Assembly: GCF_000381745.1 (NCBI RefSeq)
Contig: NZ_KB906977.1
Coordinates: forward strand, 53,426 to 117,425
DNA: 64,000 nucleotides
DNA from: Psychromonas ossibalaenae ATCC BAA-1528
Lineage (GTDB): Bacteria > Pseudomonadota > Gammaproteobacteria > Enterobacterales > Psychromonadaceae
Direction: 5' to 3'
The notes under the pieces are model-generated. The model saw only the letters and a program-made list of their open reading frames with translations, did no database searches and was not told the DNA's origin. The position numbers and the translations under genes were made by a program. This document shows positions 1-7,828 of the stretch, in pieces. Numbering within the stretch: position 1 is the first letter of the stretch; each line of letters opens with the position of its first letter.

Positions 1-1542
1 CTTGAGCAGCTGCAGAATGCCGCTAATATCAGCGAAAAGACTGCAGTACAGTTATTAGCTGAGCGCCTGAGCCCGGAAGAAGTACAGCTTTATTATCAGA
101 TAGCGGTGCAGGGTTATAAAGATTATGAATTTGCACCTAACGGTAAAATCGCGCTGGAAATGACAGTGATGCGTCTGCTTGCTTTTAAGCCGGCAAATTA
201 TATTACATTGGATGAAAATCAGCTTGAACCGGCTGAACTTCCTGCCGTCTCAACAGCTGCACCTCAACAGGTGCCGGTGAATCCCGCTGTCGTTGAGCCG
301 TTAACAGCCGAGCCTGTCAATCCAGCTCCGCTATCGCAGCTAATGCCTGAACCGGTGCCGATGGAGCCTGCTGCTGCGCCGCTTGAACAGAGTCAGGTTA
401 ACCCGGTTACGACGTCATCAACAATGCCGCCAATGCCCGAACCGGTGCCGGTGGAACACAGCACGCTGACAACTCCACTCGAACAGCCTGAAGTATCTTC
501 TGTAACGGCTCCGCCACAGTTTGAACAGCTACCCGCCGGTATCGTACCGCCGTCAGCCACCGAATCTGAACAGTCCGAGCCGCATACGCAGGAAACGACA
601 AGCCCTGTGGCCGAGTCTCTCCAAAGTGCGCCGCTACAAAATATTACCCATTCTCGAAATATGCTTCGCAGTCACAGGTTAAAGCGAGAAGAAGTAAAAA
701 AGTTACAGGCGACAACAAGTAATCCGGAAACCTCTATTAGGCAGGAGGTAAGCGTAGAACAGACGCCTAAACCACTTGAACAGAGTACCCCACATGTTGT
801 CGCAGAAAAAACAGCCACAGTAGAAGTGTCGCCGAAAGTTCAGACTCCTGCGCCGGCCGCTAAACCTGCTTCTCAGGAGAAGCAAAGTGAAGACAGCTGG
901 ATGAATAGTGATCAGCTGCCGCCGCTTGATACTTATCAGGATGAGATGAGCGCTGCATCCAGCCATTTTGCAGACTCAGCGCCGCCCTTTGCTGCTGATA
1001 TGCCTGAACAGCAGATGCCGATTCCAGTTCCTGCAGTGTCCAGCATTCCGCCTGTGCCGATAGACAACAGCTCGGCGGCCGACTTTTCTGAAACTCCGTT
1101 TTTTACTGATGAGCAGATTGAACTACCTGAAATTGATGTTGCCAAATATGTTGAAGATAAATTAACAGACCCCTGGTCTTTGGCTATTCAGCAGATGCAG
1201 CTGTTCGGACTGGTTAAGTTGTTAGCTAAAAATAGTGTGATGAAGAAAGTTGATCAGCAGATCATTTTAACCTTAAAAGCCGATCAGCAGCACCTTCTTA
1301 ATGACAGCAATTTGTGCGAACAATTACAGGCTAAACTCAAGGCTCATTTTGGGGAACAGGTCAGTATGTATATTGAAGTAGGGGATGTGCCTGGACAACT
1401 GACCGCATTTGAATCTGAACTGGCAATTTTTCAGCAGTATTTAGATAATGCTAAACGCTCAATAAAAGAAGATGTGAATATACAAACTTTCGTACGTGAT
1501 TATGGTGCAAAGATCTATGAAAATAGCATCATACCGTTATAA
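1..1542 (+). CDS. dnaX: DNA polymerase III subunit tau/gamma, 5'-truncated by window edge
   Basis: Clamp-loader subunit of the replicative polymerase. The frame is open from base 1, so the start lies outside; a GTG at 106 is internal. The first ~60 in-window residues look like the end of the clamp-loader helical domain. A Pro/Glu/Val-rich linker of roughly 300 residues follows, then a conserved C-terminal domain from about base 1165 (DPWSLAIQQM onward), which in E. coli tau binds the polymerase alpha subunit. An A AAA AAG slippery heptamer inside the frame (696-702) predicts a short gamma form. ybaB follows 47 bp downstream, as in most gammaproteobacteria. Confident in identity; linker function is not readable. 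Confidence 0.93.
   Translation, partial: LEQLQNAANISEKTAVQLLAERLSPEEVQLYYQIAVQGYKDYEFAPNGKIALEMTVMRLLAFKPANYITLDENQLEPAELPAVSTAAPQQVPVNPAVVEPLTAEPVNPAPLSQLMPEPVPMEPAAAPLEQSQVNPVTTSSTMPPMPEPVPVEHSTLTTPLEQPEVSSVTAPPQFEQLPAGIVPPSATESEQSEPHTQETTSPVAESLQSAPLQNITHSRNMLRSHRLKREEVKKLQATTSNPETSIRQEVSVEQTPKPLEQSTPHVVAEKTATVEVSPKVQTPAPAAKPASQEKQSEDSWMNSDQLPPLDTYQDEMSAASSHFADSAPPFAADMPEQQMPIPVPAVSSIPPVPIDNSSAADFSETPFFTDEQIELPEIDVAKYVEDKLTDPWSLAIQQMQLFGLVKLLAKNSVMKKVDQQIILTLKADQQHLLNDSNLCEQLQAKLKAHFGEQVSMYIEVGDVPGQLTAFESELAIFQQYLDNAKRSIKEDVNIQTFVRDYGAKIYENSIIPL
696..702 (+). promoter_or_regulatory. Programmed -1 frameshift heptamer in dnaX
   Basis: Codons gtA AAA AAG place a perfect A_AAA_AAG slippery sequence in the correct phase. 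After a -1 slip the next codons are GTT ACA GGC GAC AAC AAG and then TAA at 720-722, which would release a gamma-like product. A possible downstream structure pairs AGGCG (707-711) with CGCCT (764-768) around an ACCTC/GAGGT hairpin (730-734, 745-749); it is weaker than the E. coli stem. The same heptamer makes gamma in E. coli; use here is inferred. Confidence 0.75.
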
Positions 1543-1589
1543 TCAGACCACACTCGTAAATAGTTATTTTTAAGATAAAGAGAGACAAT

Positions 1590-1919
1590 ATGTTTAATAA
1601 AGCTGGAATGGGCGACTTAATGAAAAAAGCCCAAGAGATGCAGGAAAATATGCAGAAAGCACAAGCAGAGATCGCGAATACAGAAGTCGTAGGTGAGTCT
1701 GGTGCCGGTCTTGTAAAAATCACCTTATTAGGCAATCACAATGTACGTAAAGTTGAAATTGACGAAAGCTTAATGGAAGATGACAAAGAGATGATTGAAG
1801 ATCTTATTGCCGCTGCAATGAACGATGCAGTGCGTCGCGTTGAAGAAGTTAACAAAAGTAAAATGAGCGGTTTAACAGGTGGTATGGACTTACCGCCTGG
1901 TTTCAAAATGCCTTTCTAG
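1590..1919 (+). CDS. ybaB: YbaB/EbfC nucleoid-associated protein
   Basis: A 109-residue small DNA-binding protein of the YbaB/EbfC family, which forms dimers and coats the nucleoid. The N-terminal Gly/Met/Gln-rich helix (residues 1-35, rich in KKAQEMQ-type heptads), the central [21 protein letters not shown] core and the C-terminal [11 protein letters not shown] segment are all present and the length is normal. RBS AGAGAGA precedes the ATG. It sits directly after dnaX, its usual partner, and a strong terminator follows. The third usual neighbour, recR, is about 5.3 kb downstream instead of adjacent. Confidence 0.95.
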   Translation: MFNKAGMGDLMKKAQEMQENMQKAQAEIANTEVVGESGAGLVKITLLGNHNVRKVEIDESLMEDDKEMIEDLIAAAMNDAVRRVEEVNKSKMSGLTGGMDLPPGFKMPF

Positions 1920-1960
1920 AGGTATTTTACTTTAAAGCGATACGTTGCTTTTTTAGTTTT

Positions 1961-1991
1961 AAAGGGGCCTGATTAAGCCCCTTTATTTTTT
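1961..1991 (+). terminator. Intrinsic terminator of dnaX-ybaB
   Basis: AAAGGGGC (1961-1968) pairs with GCCCCTTT (1977-1984), 8 bp with an 8-nt loop, followed by ATTTTTTCT. It separates ybaB from everything downstream. Confidence 0.85.
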
Positions 1992-2413
1992 CTGGCTTAT
2001 AGCTGCTCTTACAGTTCAATTTAACCTAATAAATATTGGTGCAATAATTCTAAAATAAGCGTAAAGCCTTATCATTCATTGTGGGAAATGTTTCCACTCA
2101 TTCAGTCCTTTTAGGGTGTTAACTTCTCCATAAACTTAGACGGTACAAGTTGGTGGAAACATCACTCTGCTACTCCCCCCTATAAAACGATAATGCTGCA
2201 GGTAACATTTTCCATTATATCCGATAGCATCTGGAACTCTATTTTGTGAGCGTATTAAATTTAGCTTCTCTTGAAGAAATTTATCTGCCTCCGCTTTGAA
2301 ATTGTTTGTTTTTGATATTGTGTTTATTTGTCACAAAAGCATCTGGTAAAATATGTGGTATCTAATGTATTATTATTTTTTGGAAATGACTTTAGATACA
2401 AGGAATTACTTTC
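1992..2413. other. Gene-free stretch with a gene-like remnant
   Basis: No convincing intact gene. It contains a 10-bp inverted repeat, ATGTTTCCAC (2088-2097) and GTGGAAACAT (2153-2162). On the minus strand 2330-2136 is a 64-codon open stretch with no usable start codon and balanced amino-acid composition (for example PDAIGYNGKCYLQHYRFIGG), suggestive of a decayed gene. AT-rich sequence before 2414 probably carries the promoter of the small downstream gene. Confidence 0.4.
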
Positions 2414-2629
2414 ATGGGAATGTATGAGAGCAGGAAAAATAGAAAAAAATCTGCTAAGGATACAGAAGATGCGATGTTAATTGCTTCTGGTGATTGGTTT
2501 GCTGTCAGATCAGCTCAAGAAATCGCAAAATCCTGGAAGCGAATAGTTGTCATATCTGTGTTAGCATTTTTCATTCTTTGTGCACCAGCCATAGGGCCGT
2601 TAATTCGGCTAGTAAGTTCATATCTATAA
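2414..2629 (+). CDS. Small single-pass membrane protein, function unknown
   Basis: A 71-residue reading frame not assigned to a family. The N-terminal 40 residues are charged and basic (ESRKNRKKSAKDTEDA), then one hydrophobic segment spans about residues 43-66 (IVVISVLAFFILCAPAIGPL), predicting a cytoplasmic tail and one membrane helix. AAGGA lies 10 nt before the ATG. It stands alone between two unrelated transcription units. Translation is plausible from the RBS and the hydrophobic pattern, but no homology is recognised, so moderate confidence. Confidence 0.5.
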   Translation: MGMYESRKNRKKSAKDTEDAMLIASGDWFAVRSAQEIAKSWKRIVVISVLAFFILCAPAIGPLIRLVSSYL

Positions 2630-2732
2630 TATATGGCATGTTGAACCATTAAAGTGTGGACAGATATCCTTTTTTTGATTTCACTACTTGAGTAGAATTT
2701 ATTATTGGTGAGCACAGAGCAACAGAATAAAT

Positions 2733-3728
2733 TCAGTTGATCTTACTTTTTAGTTTGGAAGCCCGTTTTTCAGCATACATACTTTGATCTGCTTGATGGA
2801 GTAGTAAATCTGGAGATAAGTAATCAGATTCTCCTGTCTGAGCATAACCAATGCTCAGTGAAAGATCTTTCTCATTATTATGCAGTTCATCGCTTAGGCG
2901 TCGTCCAAAAATGCTTTTCGCCTGGTCTATTGCACAATTAGTTAAAATGATGCAAAACTCGTCGCCACCATAGCGAAAGGGGTAATCTTCTAATCTGGTA
3001 ACGCTTTTAATCGCTTTTGCCACAATAATCAGAATTTCATTGCCGCGTTGATGACCTTGAATGTCGTTGATTGCTTTGAAGTCATTGATATCGATGTAAA
3101 CAATCGTTACAGGTTGTGAACATTGTTTCGCGTTTTGTAAGACATAAGTGAGTGTTTGGGTTAGAGTTCGAACATTTAATAATCCCGTTAGTGGATCCTT
3201 TGCTGCCATGATCTGTAAACGGCCAACTACGATTTCACGTTTAGATTCATAAATATGGGCCATTGTCCAGATCGCTATTGCGCAGAAGCCAAAGTTAGCC
3301 AGTGCAATCCAGTGTACTTCTGGATCCTGCCGCCATACCCGCCACCCAATAATGCCTAATCCCCCCAAAAGACCCACTGTCGTTATCTGCATTCCAGCTC
3401 TGCGTCCTAACAGCAGGTAGGATAAAATTGGAAAAATTAAAATCCATGCAAATAACCCGGTTCGAAAACTTGTATGAGAAATACCAAGCAGAATAATACA
3501 ATAAGCGCTAAGCAGGTAGACAAAAGAGCATTGCTGCAGGTATCGGGTCGTTTTAACAATACTTAGTATGACAATCCACTGGAAAACAACGGCTGCTTCA
3601 ATCAATGCATAAGTTTTATACCCGGCCATCCAATTAACAACACTGAAAAAGCTTACAAACAAAATGGTGATGATAAGTAATACCCGTAATAATAAGTGGC
3701 GGTATTCATATTCATCTGATAACAGCAT
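2733..3728 (-). CDS. Membrane-bound diguanylate cyclase (GGDEF)
   Basis: Predicted to make cyclic di-GMP from two GTP at the inner membrane. Residues ~12-157 form five to six hydrophobic segments, an integral sensor region. A short linker leads into a GGDEF domain (~170-331) with DPLTGLLNVR, the metal-binding DINDFKAIND stretch and an intact GGDEF at 254-258. RLED at 245-248, five residues before GGDEF, matches the RxxD product-inhibition site, so the enzyme should be active and feedback-inhibited. No EAL domain. Start supported by AAGGA 7 nt upstream. A broken small frame ends 24 nt upstream on the same strand. Confidence 0.92.
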   Translation of the reverse strand: MLLSDEYEYRHLLLRVLLIITILFVSFFSVVNWMAGYKTYALIEAAVVFQWIVILSIVKTTRYLQQCSFVYLLSAYCIILLGISHTSFRTGLFAWILIFPILSYLLLGRRAGMQITTVGLLGGLGIIGWRVWRQDPEVHWIALANFGFCAIAIWTMAHIYESKREIVVGRLQIMAAKDPLTGLLNVRTLTQTLTYVLQNAKQCSQPVTIVYIDINDFKAINDIQGHQRGNEILIIVAKAIKSVTRLEDYPFRYGGDEFCIILTNCAIDQAKSIFGRRLSDELHNNEKDLSLSIGYAQTGESDYLSPDLLLHQADQSMYAEKRASKLKSKIN

Positions 3729-3752
3729 TGGATATTCCTTTCTTTCATTGAC

Positions 3753-3938
3753 TTAATCTGTCTGTAGATACAGTACTGTAGTAATCATCGAATAGTCGTC
3801 AAAAACTTCCATGCTTACGTCATTAAGTTCGAAATAATATACCAGGCCGCTGAAAAAAATAGCGCTTCTCATCACGTTGTCACTGAAAGGTGAATTGTTG
3901 GCGAGGTTAACTGCTTTTATTGGTTCATGAAACTCTAT
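3753..3938 (-). pseudogene. Small frameshifted or start-less gene upstream of the diguanylate cyclase
   Basis: A 61-codon open frame ending 24 nt before the cyclase start. The peptide has protein-like composition (for example FFSGLVYYFELNDVSMEVFD). It has no good start: the only internal ATG with a long remainder is at 3872 (39 aa). Upstream, an overlapping frame reads KKQTLNFATRPGLNRVS and would join at about 3928 if one base were removed, giving a peptide of roughly 75-80 residues. I read it as a recently frameshifted gene or a sequencing indel. No family recognised. The stretch 3939-4128 holds nothing else I can support. Confidence 0.45.
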
Positions 3939-4128
3939 TCAAGCCGGGCCGTGTAGCGAAGTTAAGAGTTTGCTTTTTAATATATATTTTCTAACTTGAT
4001 TCGAGGAAGATAAGGTCTTGAATAATTTGCAGACAGCTCTAATAACATAGCCAAATTTACGGTACAGTAGCATTCTAATTCGATAAGAAAAAAGAAACCT
4101 CTGCTGTTTGTTTTTTCTGCATACCAAT

Positions 4129-5931
4129 ATGGACACAACTATGATTCAGAGCATAGAGCAAAAACTTCACGCTATTCGCCAGTACATGCAGGCCGCAAAT
4201 CTTGACGCATTCATTGTCCCCCGCGCCGATGAGTATCTGGGGGAATATGTTCCTACACATAATCAACGTCTACTGTGGTGTAGTGAGTTTACCGGATCTG
4301 CCGGTACAGTTATTATTTTAAAAGATCGTGCTGCTATTTTTACCGACGGCCGTTATACCATTCAGGTTAAGCAGCAGGTGAATGCTGAGTGCTTTGAGTT
4401 TTATCATCTTATCGATACCCCGCATATGAAGTGGTTGAGTGAACAGCTTGGCACTGATGCAAATGTTGGTTTTGATGCCAAAGTACATAACTTAAACTGG
4501 TATAAAAGCAGTGTTAAAACGCTTTCTGAAAAACAAATAAACCTTGTCGCGGTAAAGCAGAATCCAGTAGATCTCAGTTGGACAGACCGCCCGCAGCCGA
4601 CCCAAAATATGGGGTTATTACTAGAGCAGAAATATACTGGTCTCTGCAGCCTAGACAAACGCCGAAAAATTGGGGCTGAAATTGCAGAACAGGGGGCTGA
4701 TGCTGCTGTTATCAGTGCACTTGATTCTATTGCCTGGTTATTAAATATTCGCGGTAAAGATATCCACTGTTTTTGTGTCATTTTAGGCAGTGCCGTCTTA
4801 ATGAAAGACGGTTCAATGACCTTCTTTGCTGATCCGGCTAAAATCCCGTCAGGTTTTGATGCACACGTTGGTGAAGGGGTTACATTAGCAGCAGAGTCAG
4901 AGGCCGCCGCCGCTTATCAGTCATTGGGTGAACAAGGTTTAAAAATACTTGCTGATCCAGAAACATCAAACGCATTCTGCCAGTTAACCGCAGAAGCAGC
5001 CGGCGCGGTACTTATCCCCGGTACTGATCCGGCGGCAGCAGCAAAAGCCTGTAAAAACAGTACTGAGTTAGCTGGTATGCAGCAGGCTCATATTCGTGAC
5101 GGTGCATCAGAAGTGCGTTTTCTTGCCTGGTTAGAAAATGAAGTTGCGCAGGGAAATCTGCATGATGAAGCATTTTTGTCAGATAAACTAAGCGCTTTTA
5201 GAGCAGGTAACGAGCACTTTGTAGAATTGAGTTTCGATACTATTTCTGCCGCAGGCTCTAATGCTGCCATGTGTCATTATAACCACATGAACGGCACACC
5301 GGCACAACTGCCGATAGACAGTATATACCTGGTGGATTCTGGTGCTCAATACCTGGACGGCACTACAGACATTACCCGTACAGTTGCAGTAGGCAGTGCA
5401 TCTGATGAACATAGAAAAATGTTCACCTTAGTCTTAAAAGGCCATATAGCATTAGCGCAAATGAAGTTCCCTGCGGGTACTAACGGTGGTCAGCTGGATT
5501 CACTTGCGCGTCAATTTTTATGGCAGCAGGGTTATGATTATGATCATGGAACTGGACATGGTGTAGGCTGCTTCCTCAATGTACATGAAGGCCCGCAGCG
5601 TATTGCCAAAAACTCAGTCGGTGTAGCATTAGAGCCGGGAATGGTGGTATCTAATGAGCCCGGTTACTACAAACAAGACGAGTACGGGATCCGTTGTGAA
5701 AACCTCATCTACGTGGTGGATAAAGGCGAGGGACATGATGGTAAAACATTCTATCAATTTGAAACATTAACACTTGTTCCTTTTGACCTGCATCTTATCG
5801 AACAATCCTTGTTGAGCAGAGATGAAGTTAACTGGATCAATGATTACCATGCACAAGTTAAAGACAAAATTTCCCCGTTGTTAAGCGGTACGGATCTTAC
5901 TTGGTTAGAACAAGCGACACAAAGAATCTAA
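4129..5931 (+). CDS. Xaa-Pro aminopeptidase, M24B family, long form
   Basis: Cytoplasmic metallopeptidase releasing N-terminal residues before proline. About 600 residues, the three-domain form similar to eukaryotic cytosolic aminopeptidase P, clearly longer than E. coli PepP (441 aa). Two creatinase-like N-terminal domains precede the pita-bread domain. Expected dinuclear metal ligands are D403 and D414 (VDSG...GTTD), H477 (HGTGHGVG), E510 (NEPGYY) and E524 (RCEN), counting from ATG 4129. A TTG at 4108 extends the frame but is unlikely; ATG 4141 is an alternative. No strong RBS. Appears monocistronic. Confidence 0.93.
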   Translation: MDTTMIQSIEQKLHAIRQYMQAANLDAFIVPRADEYLGEYVPTHNQRLLWCSEFTGSAGTVIILKDRAAIFTDGRYTIQVKQQVNAECFEFYHLIDTPHMKWLSEQLGTDANVGFDAKVHNLNWYKSSVKTLSEKQINLVAVKQNPVDLSWTDRPQPTQNMGLLLEQKYTGLCSLDKRRKIGAEIAEQGADAAVISALDSIAWLLNIRGKDIHCFCVILGSAVLMKDGSMTFFADPAKIPSGFDAHVGEGVTLAAESEAAAAYQSLGEQGLKILADPETSNAFCQLTAEAAGAVLIPGTDPAAAAKACKNSTELAGMQQAHIRDGASEVRFLAWLENEVAQGNLHDEAFLSDKLSAFRAGNEHFVELSFDTISAAGSNAAMCHYNHMNGTPAQLPIDSIYLVDSGAQYLDGTTDITRTVAVGSASDEHRKMFTLVLKGHIALAQMKFPAGTNGGQLDSLARQFLWQQGYDYDHGTGHGVGCFLNVHEGPQRIAKNSVGVALEPGMVVSNEPGYYKQDEYGIRCENLIYVVDKGEGHDGKTFYQFETLTLVPFDLHLIEQSLLSRDEVNWINDYHAQVKDKISPLLSGTDLTWLEQATQRI

Positions 5932-5976
5932 CTTTCAGGCTTAATCTGCTGCAGACCTTTTACTCCCTCAATTGTT

Positions 5977-6792
5977 TTATTTACTTGAACCGTTGCGGGA
6001 GGGAACGTATTTTTCAAATGTGCTCTGCAGCTTACCCGACTCTTTTAATTTAAATATACCGGAATCAAGAATGGTTTTGAGCTCATGAGCATATTTAAAA
6101 TTTCTGGAAATCATGATATAAAATTTTTCCGGCTCTACATTCGGTATAGGGGCATGACCGAAACGTCTGTCAGAGATAAAGTCTTGTCCAATATAAGACA
6201 AACCCGTAAACGCTTCGTAGCGGGCAAGAAAAATATCACAGCGTCCTATTAAAGTCATATTAACAAGACTTTGATACGTTCTGGACCCCTTGCACACATC
6301 ATCGTTTTCAAGTCCGAAATTCACGTAGTTATATCCATGACGTCCGCAGATTTTGCCCAGTTTTTTCAGCTCAGAAGCATTTTTTATGGTTAAACCTAGG
6401 GGGTGTTTTTCCTTTAGGTAGAAATAACTCGGGGTCATAGTGTAATAGGCTTCAGAAAGAAGATAGTCTTTTTCTCTTTGCGGATTCTTTGATGCACTGG
6501 GCACCGCTTGGTAAACCCCTTTCCGGGTGCGCATTAGGCAGCGTTTCCAGGGTAATATTACAAATTCAGCTTTAATCCCGTGATCAGAAAATATCATATT
6601 AATCACGTCGACATCGTATCCCATCGTCTCTGATGTTTTTTGTCCGTTTATTCGTTTAGCAAAATTAAAGGGCGGCCATTCCCCTTCTTCTACACAGAAT
6701 ATGACTGTTTGGCCGTTTAAAGGCGCGCTCTGAGATAAGCTTACTATTGAAAATAAACTTAATAATATTAAACAGCTGTATAATATTTTCAT
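5977..6792 (-). CDS. Periplasmic solute-binding protein, SBP_bac_3-like
   Basis: A 271-residue secreted protein resembling the amino-acid type (family 3) periplasmic binding proteins. It has an N-terminal signal peptide (about residues 1-22, ending SQSA), then a start typical of the fold (VIFCVEEGEWPPF) and MGYDVDVINMIF, the usual first-lobe motif. No permease or ATPase gene lies beside it, so it may be an orphan receptor or share a transporter elsewhere. Many orphan members of this group in marine gammaproteobacteria have no known ligand. Transcribed away from recR and convergent with the aminopeptidase gene. Confidence 0.8.
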   Translation of the reverse strand: MKILYSCLILLSLFSIVSLSQSAPLNGQTVIFCVEEGEWPPFNFAKRINGQKTSETMGYDVDVINMIFSDHGIKAEFVILPWKRCLMRTRKGVYQAVPSASKNPQREKDYLLSEAYYTMTPSYFYLKEKHPLGLTIKNASELKKLGKICGRHGYNYVNFGLENDDVCKGSRTYQSLVNMTLIGRCDIFLARYEAFTGLSYIGQDFISDRRFGHAPIPNVEPEKFYIMISRNFKYAHELKTILDSGIFKLKESGKLQSTFEKYVPSRNGSSK

Positions 6793-7178
6793 TGATTATT
6801 GTCCTGAATCGGCTGTAGACAGGCTAAATCCAAATAACATGGTCAAATCCTTAGTATCTCACATACATTCAGCTTAGCATTTGTTGTAGATAAACGCTTA
6901 ACTGGCTCTGATTTATGCAGTTTCACTCCAGAGTCAAAATTGATCACTTACTTTTGCAGAATGATGCAAAAGTGAAGTTTAAAGTGCGAGTACTGATATT
7001 GAGTGATAAAGCTGCATTTTCTCACAACAAAATCGCGGTTAAAAAAATAGTTAAAAGTCTGCGATTTAATGTAGTATGCCTGTTTTGTTAACAGCTTAAT
7101 GTCAGATGATATTCAACAGTCATTCAACTTTTATATGCTGGTTTTTAGCGTTTTAAATTTACATAAAAAGAAATTATT
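6793..7178. other. Divergent intergenic region before recR
   Basis: 386 bp between the divergent binding-protein gene and recR, presumably holding both promoters. The one distinct structure is a perfect 9-bp inverted repeat at 6950-6973, listed separately. The remainder is AT-rich without a convincing reading frame. Confidence 0.5.
6950..6973. repeat. Perfect inverted repeat, possible operator
   Basis: ACTTTTGCA (6950-6958), 6-nt spacer GAATGA, TGCAAAAGT (6965-6973). It has no T-run on either side, so it is unlikely to be a terminator. It lies in the promoter space between two divergent genes, which suits a dimeric regulator site. The regulator is unknown. Confidence 0.4.
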
Positions 7179-7781
7179 ATGAGCTCAAACTCCCTACTTG
7201 ATGAATTAATGCAGGCACTGCAGTGCCTGCCGAGCGTCGGCCCTAAGTCTGCGCAGCGTATGGTTTACCATCTTTTAGATAAGAATCGTCAGGGTGCATT
7301 AAAATTGAGTAATGTACTGGAAAGGGCTGTTAATGAGATTGGGCATTGTCAGCAGTGTCGTACTTTTACTGAACTGGATTACTGCGAAATATGCAGTAAT
7401 GAGAAACGCAAACAAAATGGAAGTATCTGTATTGTTGAGATGCCGGTTGATGTACTGGCGATTGAACAGACTGCGTTGTTTTCCGGCACATACTTTGTTT
7501 TGATGGGACACCTGTCTCCACTTGACGGTATTGGACCTGAGCAGCTAGGCTTGACGCTGCTGGAAACTCAGCTTGCAGCTGGTAATGTGAGTGAAATAAT
7601 TTTAGCGACTAATCCGACCGTTGAAGGTGAAGCGACAGCTTATTATATTGCCGAGATTGCTAAAAAGTATTCTATTCAAGTCAGCCGAATTGCACATGGT
7701 GTGCCGGTTGGCGGCGAGCTGGAGTTTGTCGACAGCACAACACTGTCACATTCGTTCTCCGGTCGTTCAATTATAAAATAA
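7179..7781 (+). CDS. recR: Recombination mediator RecR
   Basis: RecF-pathway protein that with RecO loads RecA at gaps. 200 residues, normal length. It shows the N-terminal helix-hairpin-helix region ([17 protein letters not shown]), a zinc finger with C57, C60, C69 and C72, and a Toprim domain from about 80 with the acidic E and P motif [12 protein letters not shown] and [10 protein letters not shown]. The usual dnaX-ybaB-recR order is kept but interrupted by about 5.3 kb carrying the cyclase, aminopeptidase and binding-protein genes. Its own promoter must therefore lie in 6793-7178. Confidence 0.96.
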   Translation: MSSNSLLDELMQALQCLPSVGPKSAQRMVYHLLDKNRQGALKLSNVLERAVNEIGHCQQCRTFTELDYCEICSNEKRKQNGSICIVEMPVDVLAIEQTALFSGTYFVLMGHLSPLDGIGPEQLGLTLLETQLAAGNVSEIILATNPTVEGEATAYYIAEIAKKYSIQVSRIAHGVPVGGELEFVDSTTLSHSFSGRSIIK

Positions 7782-7804
7782 AAAAAGGGCGCTGTTATGC
7801 GCCC
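7781..7804 (-). terminator. Terminator of ygiQ (minus strand)
   Basis: GGGCGC (7787-7792) pairs with GCGCCC (7799-7804). The A-run at 7781-7786 reads as a U-tract on the minus strand, so it terminates ygiQ; it may also help stop recR transcription. Confidence 0.75.
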
Positions 7805-7828
7805 TGTGTAATGCCGGTATAGTATGAA

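Noticed and set aside
106..108. GTG at 106 as the start of a 478-residue protein
   Set aside because: The same frame is open to base 1 with dnaX-like sequence, so the gene starts outside the window.
3758..3773. CTGT-N8-ACAG, a LexA-box-like sequence 30 bp before the diguanylate cyclase
   Set aside because: It lies inside the small decayed coding frame and an 8-base palindromic match is expected about once in a window this size; interior bases do not fit the LexA consensus.
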